Positions 28,461 through 38,018 are shown, numbered from the stretch's first letter. The stretch: DNA of 64,000 bases from Caldilineaceae bacterium SB0661_bin_34 (GCA_009841145.1 VXMJ01000057.1:62001-126000); one strand, 5' to 3'. Numbers and translations are program-made. Notes: generated by a model from the sequence alone, not told the origin.

Positions 28461-29180
28461 GTGGCCCCAGCTCCCGTCGTCCAGCTAGCAGTCTCCAAAA
28501 TCCCGAAGTACGCCACGCGCGAAAGCGGGGACACGGTCGAGGTGGTCGAAAGGCCGCACGGCGGTTTGAGCGCGGTCTTGGCCGACGGCCAGCGCAGCGG
28601 ACGCAGTGCAAAGAACATTAGCAACCTCGTGGTGCGCAAGGCCATCTCCCTGTTGGCCGAAGGCGTGCGCGACGGAGCCACGGCGCGGGCGGCACACGAC
28701 TACCTTCGCACGTATCGACGGGGCCAGGTGAGTGCCGAATTGCAAATCGTCAGCATCGACATGGACTCCTGGACGCTTGTCGTCTCCCGCAACTGCCACT
28801 GCCCAGCTTGGTTCCGGACTACCCACAGTCAGGGTCTGCTGCAGGCACACAGTCAGGCCATTGGCATACACCGCAATACGCGGCCCGACATCACCGAGCT
28901 GCCGATCGAGGCCGGCAGCATGGTGGTGGCGGCCTCGGACGGGGTGTGGGAAGCCGGCCGCCATCCGCAGGACCGCATGAATCTGCCGGCCTTGGTCTGT
29001 GAAGCGGATCCTGACGGCAGACTGCCGGCGGACCGTCTCGCCCAACTGCTGCTCGACACCGCCCTGATCCTTGAGGAAGGCCGAGCCCGGGACGACCTGA
29101 CGGTGCTGGTCGTGAAGGTCCTGGGCCGTAGCGAACGAGACGACGCGCGGCATATGACAGTCAGTTTTCCCTTGGGATAG
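28461..29180 (+). CDS. PP2C/SpoIIE-type serine/threonine phosphatase
   Basis: The 239-residue protein keeps the metal-binding aspartates of PP2C-like phosphatases: ESGD (near residue 22), VLADGQRSG, VAASDGVWEAG and RARDDLTVLVV. It has a single domain with no sensor or membrane segment. The GTG start at 28461 lies 14 bases after the M23 gene, so they are probably one transcript. It would reverse phosphorylation set by a kinase encoded elsewhere. The family includes anti-anti-sigma phosphatases; no sigma-regulator gene is in view. Confidence 0.8.
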   Translation: MAPAPVVQLAVSKIPKYATRESGDTVEVVERPHGGLSAVLADGQRSGRSAKNISNLVVRKAISLLAEGVRDGATARAAHDYLRTYRRGQVSAELQIVSIDMDSWTLVVSRNCHCPAWFRTTHSQGLLQAHSQAIGIHRNTRPDITELPIEAGSMVVAASDGVWEAGRHPQDRMNLPALVCEADPDGRLPADRLAQLLLDTALILEEGRARDDLTVLVVKVLGRSERDDARHMTVSFPLG

Positions 29181-29218
29181 GAACCGATCCGGCTGGGGGC
29201 CGGAAGACTGGAGTTGGG

Positions 29219-29602
29219 ATGCAGCATCCGCTCATCAAGGTTGTAGGGGTCAGCGCGGCCGGGAAGTCCACCTTGGTAGCGACCCTGGAGCAGTTGGGCA
29301 TGCGTGCCCGATGCACCGGCCAGGAACACAGTTATGTCAAGGATATGTGGCGAAGACTGCATCCTCCCGACATTCTGATATACCTGCATGCGGACCTAGG
29401 AACCCAGTTGTCCAGACGCCCGTGGGGGCGGTATACGGAGGCCGGCCACCGGGAGGAGTTGGCGAGGTTGGCCCATGCCCTAGCGCATGCGGACCTTGTC
29501 ATAGAAACCTCGCCGATGACAAAACAGGAAGTGGTCCAGACAGTTCGACGGTTTTTGGATGATCGGCATACCTCCAACATCCGGTGCGCTTCCCAAGGCT
29601 GA
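29219..29602 (+). CDS. Small P-loop kinase-like protein
   Basis: The 127 residues begin with a Walker A loop, VGVSAAGKSTL, followed by QEHSYVKDMW, PDILIYLHADLGTQLSRR and HADLVIETS. This order resembles small nucleoside/shikimate-kinase-like P-loop proteins of unknown substrate. A lid arginine pair is visible (SRRPW). It follows the PP2C gene by 38 bases and may belong to the same unit. Function not known. Confidence 0.65.
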   Translation: MQHPLIKVVGVSAAGKSTLVATLEQLGMRARCTGQEHSYVKDMWRRLHPPDILIYLHADLGTQLSRRPWGRYTEAGHREELARLAHALAHADLVIETSPMTKQEVVQTVRRFLDDRHTSNIRCASQG

Positions 29603-29775
29603 TATTTGGTCGCTGTTTCGACCACGGATTTTGCCCAAGACGGCACTGATTGTTGTGTTATCATCAAACATGGCTGAGCAGCCTGGATTCAAGGATTGAA
29701 TCGGGCCGGATTGGTGCCGTGACGCGCACCCGCGCGCGTTCGTTGTCGGAGTAGTAACAAGGGGTAAACGCAGCA

Positions 29776-31833
29776 ATGGCTATGCGAAAGATTTCCAGCA
29801 ACGGCCATCTGTCGGCCAACGGGCGATCCCATGACAGCGGAAACCTGAACGGTGCGGAGCCCAAACCGCGTTTCCCCGGCATTCAGACCACCTCTGATGG
29901 TTCCGGGACGGTCACGTGGGTTGAAACCCAAATCACGCAGGGAGCCTGCGCCTATCCGATTACCCCGACCACGACCATGGGCGGCGGCTATGGCGCGTCC
30001 GTGGCCAACGGTGCCCGCAACCTGTGGGGCCAGCCCCTAAAGTTCCTGGAACCCGAATCCGAACACAGCGCGGCCACCGCCTGCGAGGGCTTTGCCGTGG
30101 CGGGAGGGCGCGTCAGCAACTTCACCTCGGGCCAGGGCCTGGTCCTAATGAAGGAGGTGCTCTACACCATCAGCGGCAAGCGCCTGCCCGTGGTGTTCCA
30201 CATCGGTTCGCGGGCCATCACACGCCAGGGCCTAAACGTGCATGCCGGGCATGATGATGTGATGTGCGTGGCGGACTGCGGCTGGGGCATCCTCTTTGCC
30301 AAAAACGCACAGGATGCCGGCGACCTGGCGGTGATGAGCCGTCGTATCGCCGAAGACGGCTTTACCCCCATCATGAACGTGCAGGACGGTTTCTTGACCA
30401 CCCACACGGTGGAAGACGTTCTGTTGCCCGAGTCCGAACTGCTGGAGGAGTTTGTGGGGCCTCCGGGGGACAAGATACCCAACCTCTTCGATCCCATGAA
30501 CCCCATCATGACCGGGGTTGTCCAGAACCAGGACAGCTACATGAAGGGCATCGTGGCCCAGCGCAACTACTACGACCGTCTGCCCGGCATCATCGACGAC
30601 GTGTTCGCGGAGTACTCCGCACTCACCGGTCGGCCGTACGACGTGATCGAACAGTACCGGATGGAAGACGCCGACTACGCCATCGTAGGCATCGGCTGCT
30701 ACATCGAGACCGCCCGCGCCAGCATCGACTACCTGCGCGAGACATTCGGCATCAAGCTGGGCATCGTGCACGTCACCTGCTACCGGCCATTCCCCGGCCG
30801 TCAACTGGTCGAGGCCCTGGCCGGCCTCAAGGCCTTCAGCATCATTGAACGCATGGACGACGCGCTGGCCCCCAACAATCCACTGGCCAACGACATCAAG
30901 GCGGCGTTCAGCGACGCCATGATGGGACACCCCGACTTCCCGCAGATTTCGCGGATCCCACAGATCTTCTGCGGAATCGCGGGTTTGGGCAGCCGCGATG
31001 TGCGACCGGCCGACTTTGCAGCCACCGTCCGCAACATGCTCGAAGGGCACCAGCGCTTCTTTGTCCTGGGTGTGGACCACGACTTGACCCTACCGCCGGA
31101 GCACGATCCGGACTTGCGGCCTCCGGGGGCCTTTTCGATGCGCGGCCACTCCGTCGGCGGCTTCGGCTCCGTGACCACCAACAAGGTGATTGCCACCATC
31201 GCCGGCGACGTCTTCAACAAGAAGGTACAGGCCTATCCGAAGTACGGGTCCGAGAAGAAGGGTCTGCCCACCACCTACTACCTGACGGTGGCGAACGACC
31301 AGATCCTGACGCACTGCGAGCTCAACCACGTCGATTTCGTTCCCATGAACGACATCAACGCCTTTGTGTCCGGCAATCCGCTGAGTGGCATCCTGGAGGG
31401 CGGGGCCATCTTTGTCCAGACCTCGAAGACGGATCCAGTTGAGATTTGGGCGGACATTCCACCTGATTCACAGGCCAAGATACGCGACTTGGGCATTCGT
31501 GTGTTCGCGGCGGACGCCGCCCTGATTGCCCGTGAAGAAGCGCCCATTCCGGACTTGTCCGTGCGCATGCAGGGAATTGTGCTGCTCGGCATTTTCTTGA
31601 AGGTGACCCCATTTTCCGAGGAGGCCGATCTGACCTACCCGCAGGTAATGGAAAGGGCTGAGAGCGCATTGCGCAAATACTTCGGCAAGCGGGGCGAAGC
31701 GGTTGTCCAGGCCAACCTCAAGGCCGTCAAGCGCGGCTACGACTCGGTTATCGAACTATCCGCGGAGACCAAGGCCCTTGAGGTCACGGCTCCCAAGTTC
31801 GATCCCACCGCCCAAATTGAATTGTTCGTCTAG
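29776..31833 (+). CDS. Pyruvate:ferredoxin (2-oxoacid) oxidoreductase, alpha-gamma part
   Basis: The 685-residue protein has the pyrimidine-binding alpha domain first (YPITPTTTM near residue 61, EHSAATACEGFAVAGGR, FTSGQGLVLMKEVLY), then the transketolase C-like part. The gamma domain is last (MRGHSVGGFGSVTTNKVIA, YPKYGSEKKGLPTTYYLT). It lacks Fe-S motifs, which are in the next gene. Together they form an enzyme that oxidises pyruvate and CoA to acetyl-CoA and CO2 while reducing ferredoxin. The long, Asn/Ser-rich first 40 residues are unusual. Upstream 173 bases show no strong promoter. Confidence 0.92.
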   Translation: MAMRKISSNGHLSANGRSHDSGNLNGAEPKPRFPGIQTTSDGSGTVTWVETQITQGACAYPITPTTTMGGGYGASVANGARNLWGQPLKFLEPESEHSAATACEGFAVAGGRVSNFTSGQGLVLMKEVLYTISGKRLPVVFHIGSRAITRQGLNVHAGHDDVMCVADCGWGILFAKNAQDAGDLAVMSRRIAEDGFTPIMNVQDGFLTTHTVEDVLLPESELLEEFVGPPGDKIPNLFDPMNPIMTGVVQNQDSYMKGIVAQRNYYDRLPGIIDDVFAEYSALTGRPYDVIEQYRMEDADYAIVGIGCYIETARASIDYLRETFGIKLGIVHVTCYRPFPGRQLVEALAGLKAFSIIERMDDALAPNNPLANDIKAAFSDAMMGHPDFPQISRIPQIFCGIAGLGSRDVRPADFAATVRNMLEGHQRFFVLGVDHDLTLPPEHDPDLRPPGAFSMRGHSVGGFGSVTTNKVIATIAGDVFNKKVQAYPKYGSEKKGLPTTYYLTVANDQILTHCELNHVDFVPMNDINAFVSGNPLSGILEGGAIFVQTSKTDPVEIWADIPPDSQAKIRDLGIRVFAADAALIAREEAPIPDLSVRMQGIVLLGIFLKVTPFSEEADLTYPQVMERAESALRKYFGKRGEAVVQANLKAVKRGYDSVIELSAETKALEVTAPKFDPTAQIELFV

Positions 31834-31890
31834 GCTGCTGTTGACAGACCGCCGCCACTGCCACCCGGCGCCCGGCGTCAGGGAGTTTTC

Positions 31891-33513
31891 ATGGTAACCA
31901 CCAACGAAATCGACGTTGCCTCCATTAGCAAAACCAAGAACGGTTCCGGCGAAGGCCTTGACGCCACGATTGTGGACGTCAACGATTTCTTCGATCGCAT
32001 CGTCCAAGGCTACAACGACGGCACCGGGGAGTTGCGTCTTCCGGCGGATGTCGGCGTGGCCCGTTCCGTAATTCCGGCCGGTACGGGCGCGGCCCGCGAC
32101 TTTAGCTACATCGCCCCCGAGATCCCCGAGTACATTGAGGGCAACTGCACCGGTTGCATGAGCTGCGTCAACCAATGCCCCGACACGGCCATCCTCGGCA
32201 AAGTTGTGAAGGTGGATGTCCTGGACAACGCCTTGGCCGAATTGACCGACGAGGCCGAACGGGGCTTCATGGCCAACCAGTTCGCCGAAACCAACAAGTT
32301 CTTCAAGGTTCCCCAGAAACGCAAAAAGGAGCCGGGCAAGTTCGGCATCTTCATCGATCCCACCAAGTGCAAGGGCTGCGCCGAATGTGTTGAAGCTTGC
32401 GCGGATCTGGGCTACAACGCCCTGAAAATGATCCAGAAGGAAGACAAGACGGTCCCGATCTACGAGAAGAGCATCAACTTCTTCCGCTCGCTGCCCGCGA
32501 CGCCGGACGAATTCATCAACGACCGCATTGCCGTCGACATGATGCTGGCGGAGCAGAGTATGCTCTACGTGGGCGGTGCGGGATCCTGTGCCGGTTGCGG
32601 CGAGGCCACTGTCATCCGGATGTGGCTGGCGGCCTTGGGATACGTGTATGGTGCCGACAACATCGGCATTGCCGCCAGCACCGGCTGCAACACGGTCTAT
32701 GGCAGCACCTATCCCTACAACCCCTATATCGTTCCGTGGAGCAATTCGCTCTTCGAAAACGGTCCCGCCTTCGCCATGGGCATTCGCATGAAGTGGGATC
32801 AGCAGGGATGGGAGGACAAACAGCTCTGGGTCATGGGCGGCGACGGGGCCATGCTAGATATCGGCTTCCAGTCGCTGAGCCGGATGTTGGCCAGCGGCAT
32901 GAACATCAAGGTCCTGATCCTGGACACGCAGGTCTACTCCAACACCGGAGGCCAGACCAGCACCGGGTCCTACACGGGACAGGACTCCAAGATGTACTCC
33001 TACGGCAAGGAGAAGCCCGGCAAGACGGAAATGCGCAAGGAGATTGGCCGCATTGCCATGATGCATCCAAATACCTATGTGTCGCAGACGGTCGCCTCCA
33101 TTCCCAACCATTTCTACAAGTGCATCCTGGACGCGGCATCCTTTGATGGTCCGGCCATCGTGAACACCTTTACGACGTGTCAGCCGGAACACGGCGTGGC
33201 CGACGACATGGCTCGCCACCAAGCCAAGCTAGCGGTTGAAAGCCGGGCATTCCCTGTGTTCGTCTACGACCCGCGCAAGGGCGACACCATCAAGGAGCGG
33301 TTGAGCCTGCAGGGCAACCCCGCGGCCAAGGAGGATTGGTACACCGTTCCGAAGACCGGCGAGACGATTGACTTCATCACCTTCGCCCGTTCGGAGGGTC
33401 GATTCGCCAAGCAGTTCGACCGCGAGGGAAACCCGTCGGAAACGTTGATGGATTCCCAGGCCGACCGTCTTGCCAACTGGCGCATGCTCCAGGAAATGGC
33501 CGGCGTGCGCTGA
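31891..33513 (+). CDS. Pyruvate:ferredoxin (2-oxoacid) oxidoreductase, delta-beta part
   Basis: The 540-residue protein starts with a ferredoxin-like delta domain with two 4Fe-4S clusters (CTGCMSCVNQCP near 89-100 and CKGCAECVEAC near 157-167). The thiamine diphosphate-binding beta domain follows (SCAGCGEATVIRM, GGDGAMLDIGFQSLSR, LDTQVYSNTGGQTSTG). SNTGGQ-S-T is the form found in pyruvate enzymes. It continues the alpha-gamma gene after 57 bases. In many bacteria all four parts are one chain of about 1200 residues; here the split is after gamma. Confidence 0.93.
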   Translation: MVTTNEIDVASISKTKNGSGEGLDATIVDVNDFFDRIVQGYNDGTGELRLPADVGVARSVIPAGTGAARDFSYIAPEIPEYIEGNCTGCMSCVNQCPDTAILGKVVKVDVLDNALAELTDEAERGFMANQFAETNKFFKVPQKRKKEPGKFGIFIDPTKCKGCAECVEACADLGYNALKMIQKEDKTVPIYEKSINFFRSLPATPDEFINDRIAVDMMLAEQSMLYVGGAGSCAGCGEATVIRMWLAALGYVYGADNIGIAASTGCNTVYGSTYPYNPYIVPWSNSLFENGPAFAMGIRMKWDQQGWEDKQLWVMGGDGAMLDIGFQSLSRMLASGMNIKVLILDTQVYSNTGGQTSTGSYTGQDSKMYSYGKEKPGKTEMRKEIGRIAMMHPNTYVSQTVASIPNHFYKCILDAASFDGPAIVNTFTTCQPEHGVADDMARHQAKLAVESRAFPVFVYDPRKGDTIKERLSLQGNPAAKEDWYTVPKTGETIDFITFARSEGRFAKQFDREGNPSETLMDSQADRLANWRMLQEMAGVR

Positions 33514-33538
33514 ACCCCGCCTCTCGTCAATCAAGTCC

Positions 33539-33565
33539 AAAGGGCTGGCAATGCCAGCCCTTTTT
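33539..33565 (+). terminator. Rho-independent terminator after the oxidoreductase genes
   Basis: AGGGCTGGC (33541-33549), loop AAT, GCCAGCCCT (33553-33561), then TTTT; flanking A and T bases extend the stem. The A-rich left side would also let it serve the convergent prenyl synthase gene. Confidence 0.9.
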
Positions 33566-33777
33566 GATGTTCGGCCAACTTGCACCCGGCGAGTTGGCTT
33601 GTTGCCGTGCGGCTAGCACTAAAATTCCTCTTCGGACGACTGCCAGATGGCTTCGGGGGGTGCCAATCCTGACATTGAACCAAGCAAACAACCGCCATAA
33701 CCGAGCGCAGGTGGAAACACGCCTGAGCCATCCGGTGGACGCGACAACCCGGGTGCTTCGCCTATACCGGTATGTCC

Positions 33778-34830
33778 TCACCTCAAGTCGGGCACGGACA
33801 ACAGTCTGCCGATGAATTCCTCTAGCAGGTCAACGGGCCTGCCTTCCAAGTGAAGCGCGTGTTCAATCTCTTCCTGAGTCTGGCGGATCGCATCCAGTTG
33901 GCGTCCGTACAAGTGCAGACATCGTTCCTTGATACCGGCCGCGGCCAGTAGCACCAGGGTTGCCTCCACGTTCTCGGCCGTCATGTCCCTGCTGTACAAC
34001 GCGACCATGCGTTCGCCAATATCCCGATCGGCGAACGCAAGCGCGATCGGAAACGATTTCTTGCGGCGTCGGATATCTTGATGGGGTGCCTTGCCGGTGT
34101 CGTCTTCATCAGCCCAGATACCATTTATGTCATCAAGCATTTGATAAGCGATTCCGGTCTGTTCACCCAGTTGCCTGAAACGCTCGCGCATCGGCCCATC
34201 GTTGGTGCTGAGATGCGCGCCGCACGCCAGGCAGGTTCCGAACAGGGCTGCGGTCTTGCCCTGAACCATGCGCGTGTAGTCATCCAGCGACAGGCGGGTA
34301 CGCTGTTCGAAGTCAATGTCCAGAAACTGGCCCTCCGTCAGGGCGATGCTGGTGTCAATCAGCATGGACATGGCAACAGCCACGGTATCCGATCCGAATC
34401 CGGTGCCATGCAACTCGGCCATGGCTCGGAATGTACAGCCAAACAGGCCATCTCCCACGTTGATGGCCTGGGGTATTCCCCAAATCTTCCAGACAGTCGG
34501 GGAGTGCCGTCTGTATTCGTCCCCATCCTCGATGTCGTCGTGCAACAGGGAATAAGCGTGCAGGAGTTCCACACTGACCGCTGCCGGCAGAGCCTTCTCC
34601 GCGTCAAGTCCCAAGGTCCTGCACGCCAACAGAAGGAGCAAGGGCCTTGAACGTTTGCCAACGGAACGAGCAATCGGCCGGAACTCCCTGTCCACCCAAC
34701 CCATGTGGTAATGCATCATGCCCATGTACGGGTCCAGGACGGGTTCCGGGCTCGCGAGGTGTTCCCGCAATGAGGTTTCCACCATGATGCGCCAGTCAGC
34801 GAGCAATGCTTCGAGAGTGGTGTTTGCCAT
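33778..34830 (-). CDS. Polyprenyl (geranylgeranyl-type) diphosphate synthase
   Basis: The 350-residue protein has the first aspartate-rich motif LLHDDIED (D98, D99, D102) and the second as YQMLDDINGIWADEDDTGK (D233, D234). The latter is the DDxxGIW form of many actinobacterial and Chloroflexota enzymes. GKRSRPLLLLLA matches the IPP-binding GKRxRP. It condenses isopentenyl diphosphate onto an allylic primer. Product length cannot be read. ATG 34830 was chosen; the frame is open further upstream but without family similarity. fni lies upstream on the same strand. Confidence 0.88.
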   Translation of the reverse strand: MANTTLEALLADWRIMVETSLREHLASPEPVLDPYMGMMHYHMGWVDREFRPIARSVGKRSRPLLLLLACRTLGLDAEKALPAAVSVELLHAYSLLHDDIEDGDEYRRHSPTVWKIWGIPQAINVGDGLFGCTFRAMAELHGTGFGSDTVAVAMSMLIDTSIALTEGQFLDIDFEQRTRLSLDDYTRMVQGKTAALFGTCLACGAHLSTNDGPMRERFRQLGEQTGIAYQMLDDINGIWADEDDTGKAPHQDIRRRKKSFPIALAFADRDIGERMVALYSRDMTAENVEATLVLLAAAGIKERCLHLYGRQLDAIRQTQEEIEHALHLEGRPVDLLEEFIGRLLSVPDLR

Positions 34831-35092
34831 TTTCGTCCCTTTGCACTCTTCGATGTCTATGGTTGGGCCGTCGATGATTGGGAGTTCTCCCCTCGATGAC
34901 CGCGCTCCAATCGGGAGCAATGTCTTGTCGCTTCCCAAGTTCCGGCAGGAAAGGACATCGGGTGTTGAACCATGACTGTCGCCTTTGTTTCCGGAACCGC
35001 GGCCACCCTGTACCGTCAATGTTGCCCCGGAACCCCGATGGCGCCGGGCTTTCCGCCAACCAGGATTGACAGACCACCAAAGGCGAAATCCG

Positions 35093-36154
35093 CTATCCAA
35101 TGAATGGCGGTTCGGCGGGAACCACAATCCGCCGGTCCACATCCGACACGGCGAAGCATCCACTGCAGAACATGGCTATGCGCAGTACCGAGCCCCATAT
35201 CTCCAGTTCCTCGACGACAGCCTCCGCGGACTCCACCGCCTTGCGCAGGAGCGGCCCGGCCACGCCCGCCAGATCCGCACCCAAGGCCAAGGACTTTAGA
35301 ATATCCAACGGCGAACGCACCCCGCCGGACGCAATCACGATCGGCCTGTCCAATCCTGCGGAACGGTCGCCGACGATGGCACCGACTTCCTGCAGACATT
35401 CGGCGGTCGGAGTGCCCCAATGCCGGAATGCACCTGCAATCCTTTGTTGTCGCCGCGTCACGGCCCGGTGCATTTCAACCTCGCTCCAGGATGTACCACC
35501 GGCTCCGGCCACATCGATGCCGGCGACGCCTGCCTCAAGCAGGCGTTGGGCGGTTCGGCCATCGATGCCCCACCCGACTTCCTTCACTATCACGGGCACC
35601 GGCAACTCCCGACATACCTGTTCGAGTTTCGCCAGAAGGCCCGTCCAGTCGGTGTCGCCTTCGGGCTGCACGCACTCCTGCAGGACGTTGAGGTGGAGGA
35701 TCAGGGCCTCGGCCTCGATCACCTCCACCACCTGAATGCATTCTGCCAGTCCGAATCCCTTGTTCAGTTGTACCAATCCCAGATTGGCCAGCAGTGGCAC
35801 ATCCGGCGCAGCGCGCCGCAATGCCCTCCAGTTGCGAGCGACTTGGTGTTCCTCCACCATGATTCGCTGGCTGCCAACTCCCATCGCAACGCGCCGGTGC
35901 TGTGCCGCCTCGGCCAGGTTCCGGTTTACCCGGCTGGCGGTATCCGTACCACCGGTCATGGAGCTGATCAACAAAGGCAGTGTCAAACGCCGTCCCAGGA
36001 AACGGGTCCCAGTGTCCACGCGTTCGAGATTGCCTTCCGGCAAGGGGCAGTGTCGAATCCGATACCGTTCGAATCCGTTGTGCACCCGTTCCGATTCCAC
36101 GTCTTCGGCGAGATTGATGCGGATGTGATCGTCTTTCCGGTTCTGGGAACTCAT
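35093..36154 (-). CDS. fni: Isopentenyl-diphosphate delta-isomerase, type 2
   Basis: The 353-residue FMN-dependent enzyme shows RKDDHIRI at the start, PLLISSMTGGTD, MGVGSQR, LLANLGLVQL, VPVIVKEVGWGI, AGVAGIDVAGAGGTSW and IASGGVRSPLDILKSLALGAD. It interconverts IPP and DMAPP. This type is common in Chloroflexota, Firmicutes and archaea. It sits 262 bases before the polyprenyl synthase gene and diverges from acpP. Confidence 0.95.
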   Translation of the reverse strand: MSSQNRKDDHIRINLAEDVESERVHNGFERYRIRHCPLPEGNLERVDTGTRFLGRRLTLPLLISSMTGGTDTASRVNRNLAEAAQHRRVAMGVGSQRIMVEEHQVARNWRALRRAAPDVPLLANLGLVQLNKGFGLAECIQVVEVIEAEALILHLNVLQECVQPEGDTDWTGLLAKLEQVCRELPVPVIVKEVGWGIDGRTAQRLLEAGVAGIDVAGAGGTSWSEVEMHRAVTRRQQRIAGAFRHWGTPTAECLQEVGAIVGDRSAGLDRPIVIASGGVRSPLDILKSLALGADLAGVAGPLLRKAVESAEAVVEELEIWGSVLRIAMFCSGCFAVSDVDRRIVVPAEPPFIG

Positions 36155-36268
36155 CGGGTTTGTCCATCGGCAATCCAGGCCGGACGAATGGTTGCAGGGC
36201 CCGGCCAGCGGTGTTGCCGCGCGCGTTGACCAACCCCGTCCGTGTGGGCACCAAGCCCTCGGTTATTG

Positions 36269-36296
36269 TTGACTCCGGCTCCGGCGCTCCTATAGG
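36269..36296 (+). promoter_or_regulatory. Probable promoter of acpP
   Basis: TTGACT (36269-36274), 16-base spacer, TATAGG (36291-36296), in the 258-base gap between fni and acpP. The -35 box is one mismatch from consensus and the -10 box two. Confidence 0.5.
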
Positions 36297-36412
36297 ATTC
36301 GGCACTGTGCAGGGACCTGAAATCAGGTATCCCGCATGCTTTGTTCTTTCCCCTTGGACTCGGACGAGCCCAAGGATGCCCTACAACGCCGCTGAAGCTG
36401 GGAGACTGACCG

Positions 36413-36646
36413 ATGAGCTCTACACTTGACCGGGTCAAGGAAATCATCGTTGATCATCTGGATGTCAATTCCGATGAGATTCAGATGGATTCCAACTTCA
36501 GGGACGACCTGAATGCCGACAGTCTGGACCTGGTCGAACTAATCATGGCTTTCGAGGAAGAGTTCGAAAGCGAGATCAGCGACGAAGAAGCACAGGCGTT
36601 ACAGTCAGTGGGCGATGTCGTGAACTATCTCGACAATCAAAGCTGA
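36413..36646 (+). CDS. acpP: Acyl carrier protein
   Basis: This acidic 77-residue protein carries the 4'-phosphopantetheine attachment motif ADSLDLVEL (S37). It carries growing acyl chains in fatty acid synthesis, where FabI (50979-51785) would reduce them. A GGGAG ribosome site precedes the ATG, and a strong terminator follows, so it is transcribed alone. Confidence 0.96.
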   Translation: MSSTLDRVKEIIVDHLDVNSDEIQMDSNFRDDLNADSLDLVELIMAFEEEFESEISDEEAQALQSVGDVVNYLDNQS

Positions 36647-36663
36647 ACCCGATCCGGACATCG

Positions 36664-36692
36664 AAAAAAGGTGGGCTCCAGCCCACCTTTTT
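36664..36692 (+). terminator. Rho-independent terminator after acpP
   Basis: A-run, GGTGGGC (36670-36676), loop TCCA, GCCCACC (36681-36687), T-run to 36692. The flanking A5/T5 lengthens the stem and could end the convergent minus-strand gene as well. Confidence 0.92.
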
Positions 36693-36774
36693 GATTCCCG
36701 GATGGCCTACACAAGGGGCAGCATCTGGAACCGACCGGATCGGCAACACTCTGGACCATCTCGGTGGGTCGAGC

Positions 36775-37620
36775 TTAAAGCCCCGCCTCCGTCCAGCAGG
36801 CACCCAAGGCCGTGCTGGTCTCGGCAATTGCTTCGTCGGCCGTCGCGTCCCGCAGGCGTTGCAGGAAGGGCTCCACCGAGCAGGGACCGTCATAGTCAAT
36901 GGACTTCAGTTGCCTCAGCAATCCGGCACAGTCGGTAATTCCGTTCGCGCCCGGCAAATCCCTGACCAGGTCCAGTTGTTCATCCGGCCCAAGGCCGGCC
37001 TGTCCGTCGTTCAAGTGCACGAGAACGATGTCCCTGTTTGTAAGGCCGCCAATGTCCTCCAGTGGTGTGTGCGACGTGTAAAGGTGAAACAGGTCAACCA
37101 GCAGACCAACATTCGCACAGTCGAGGGCTGCGGCCAGTCCCAGCACCGAGTCCATGGTGTGCAGGAACGGATGGCGGAACGTATCCCTCAGGGTGCGGGG
37201 ACCAATGAATTCCAGGCCCAGTCTCAGTCCATGGAACTCCAAGGCTACGGCGACCGAACCAAGCCGCGCCACGTGAAAGTCCCAGTTGGTCTTGAAGTCC
37301 CTGTCATTGCTGCCCGGCATGACAACCGTCGTCGTGCGGGTGTAGCCTGCAGCGTAGGCCGCATCGGCCATGTCCGCGAAATCCCCGGTCAAGTCCCCTA
37401 CCAGGATCGCCTCGGGGCCTGTGTACCGGATCGGCAGCATGACGATTCCGGGCACCAGATCGTGGCTCTCGAGGATGTCCTGCACCTGGGACGCACCCAG
37501 CTCCTTCAGCTCGGAGCCTGCGATGTCCACACCTTTAAAACCATGTTTCCGAGCTGCGGCACAGGATTCCGCGAATCCAAGGCGGTGCCCAAGCATGTTG
37601 GGATTGAGCGATTGATACAT
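36775..37620 (-). CDS. Sugar phosphate isomerase/epimerase-type TIM barrel protein
   Basis: The 281-residue protein has the xylose-isomerase-like (AP_endonuc_2) barrel pattern: GFKGVDI, TTTVVMPG, LGLEFIGP, VGLLVDLFHLYTSH, IVLVHLNDG, IDYDGPCSVEPF. Metal ligands are likely the Glu of LEFIG, Asp-His of DLFHLY, His of VHLND and Glu of VEPF. Relatives isomerise ketoses or inositol intermediates; the substrate is unknown. The ATG at 37620 begins MYQSLNP. A 515-base gap with unusual structure lies upstream. Confidence 0.8.
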   Translation of the reverse strand: MYQSLNPNMLGHRLGFAESCAAARKHGFKGVDIAGSELKELGASQVQDILESHDLVPGIVMLPIRYTGPEAILVGDLTGDFADMADAAYAAGYTRTTTVVMPGSNDRDFKTNWDFHVARLGSVAVALEFHGLRLGLEFIGPRTLRDTFRHPFLHTMDSVLGLAAALDCANVGLLVDLFHLYTSHTPLEDIGGLTNRDIVLVHLNDGQAGLGPDEQLDLVRDLPGANGITDCAGLLRQLKSIDYDGPCSVEPFLQRLRDATADEAIAETSTALGACWTEAGL

Positions 37621-37865
37621 GCACTGACTGTTCCTTAAAACTTGTTGGTTTTCAGGTAATTCGCTCTCGGTTGATAAGGGCTTGCGGTCCCTTGCAACTC
37701 GAGTCCGGGTGGAGCAGTCCCCACCGCGGCCGGGTCGAAACCGGCGACAGACAACCCCATGCCTTGCGCTCCCCTTGCGGTTAACCGGCGAACCTGACGA
37801 CCCGCTACCGTGCGTCCGTCGTTCGATCGATTGCGATGCATGAGCATGGTCAAGGTCATGTGCCC

Positions 37866-38018
37866 GCGGCAGGAAACCTTCCTGCCGTGTGATAGTAGCG
37901 GAACATCCGCTACCGGCTTGGCACATCCAAGCCGCGCATGCTGTGACGGTGGGTTCACAGCGAACCCCTTGATGGCATTGGCCCTCCTCTTCATCATCAG
38001 GTTGCCACAAGGGGCAAC
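37866..38018. other. Chain of five short hairpins in a 515-base gap
   Basis: Perfect stems follow one another: CGGCAGGAA/TTCCTGCCG (37867-37887, 9 bp), GTAGCGGA/TCCGCTAC (37895-37913, 8 bp) and CGGCTTGG/CCAAGCCG (37914-37934, 8 bp). Next come two competing stems, GCTGTGA/TCACAGC (37940-37961) and GGGTTC/GAACCC (37951-37967), and finally GTTGCC/GGCAAC (38001-38018). The gap (37621-38135) has no recognisable gene. It may be a structured leader of the minus-strand isomerase gene or a free RNA. Confidence 0.6.

Noticed and set aside
33764-33773. ATACCGGTAT palindrome between the oxidoreductase and prenyl synthase genes
   Set aside because: Ten bases without other support is close to chance expectation.
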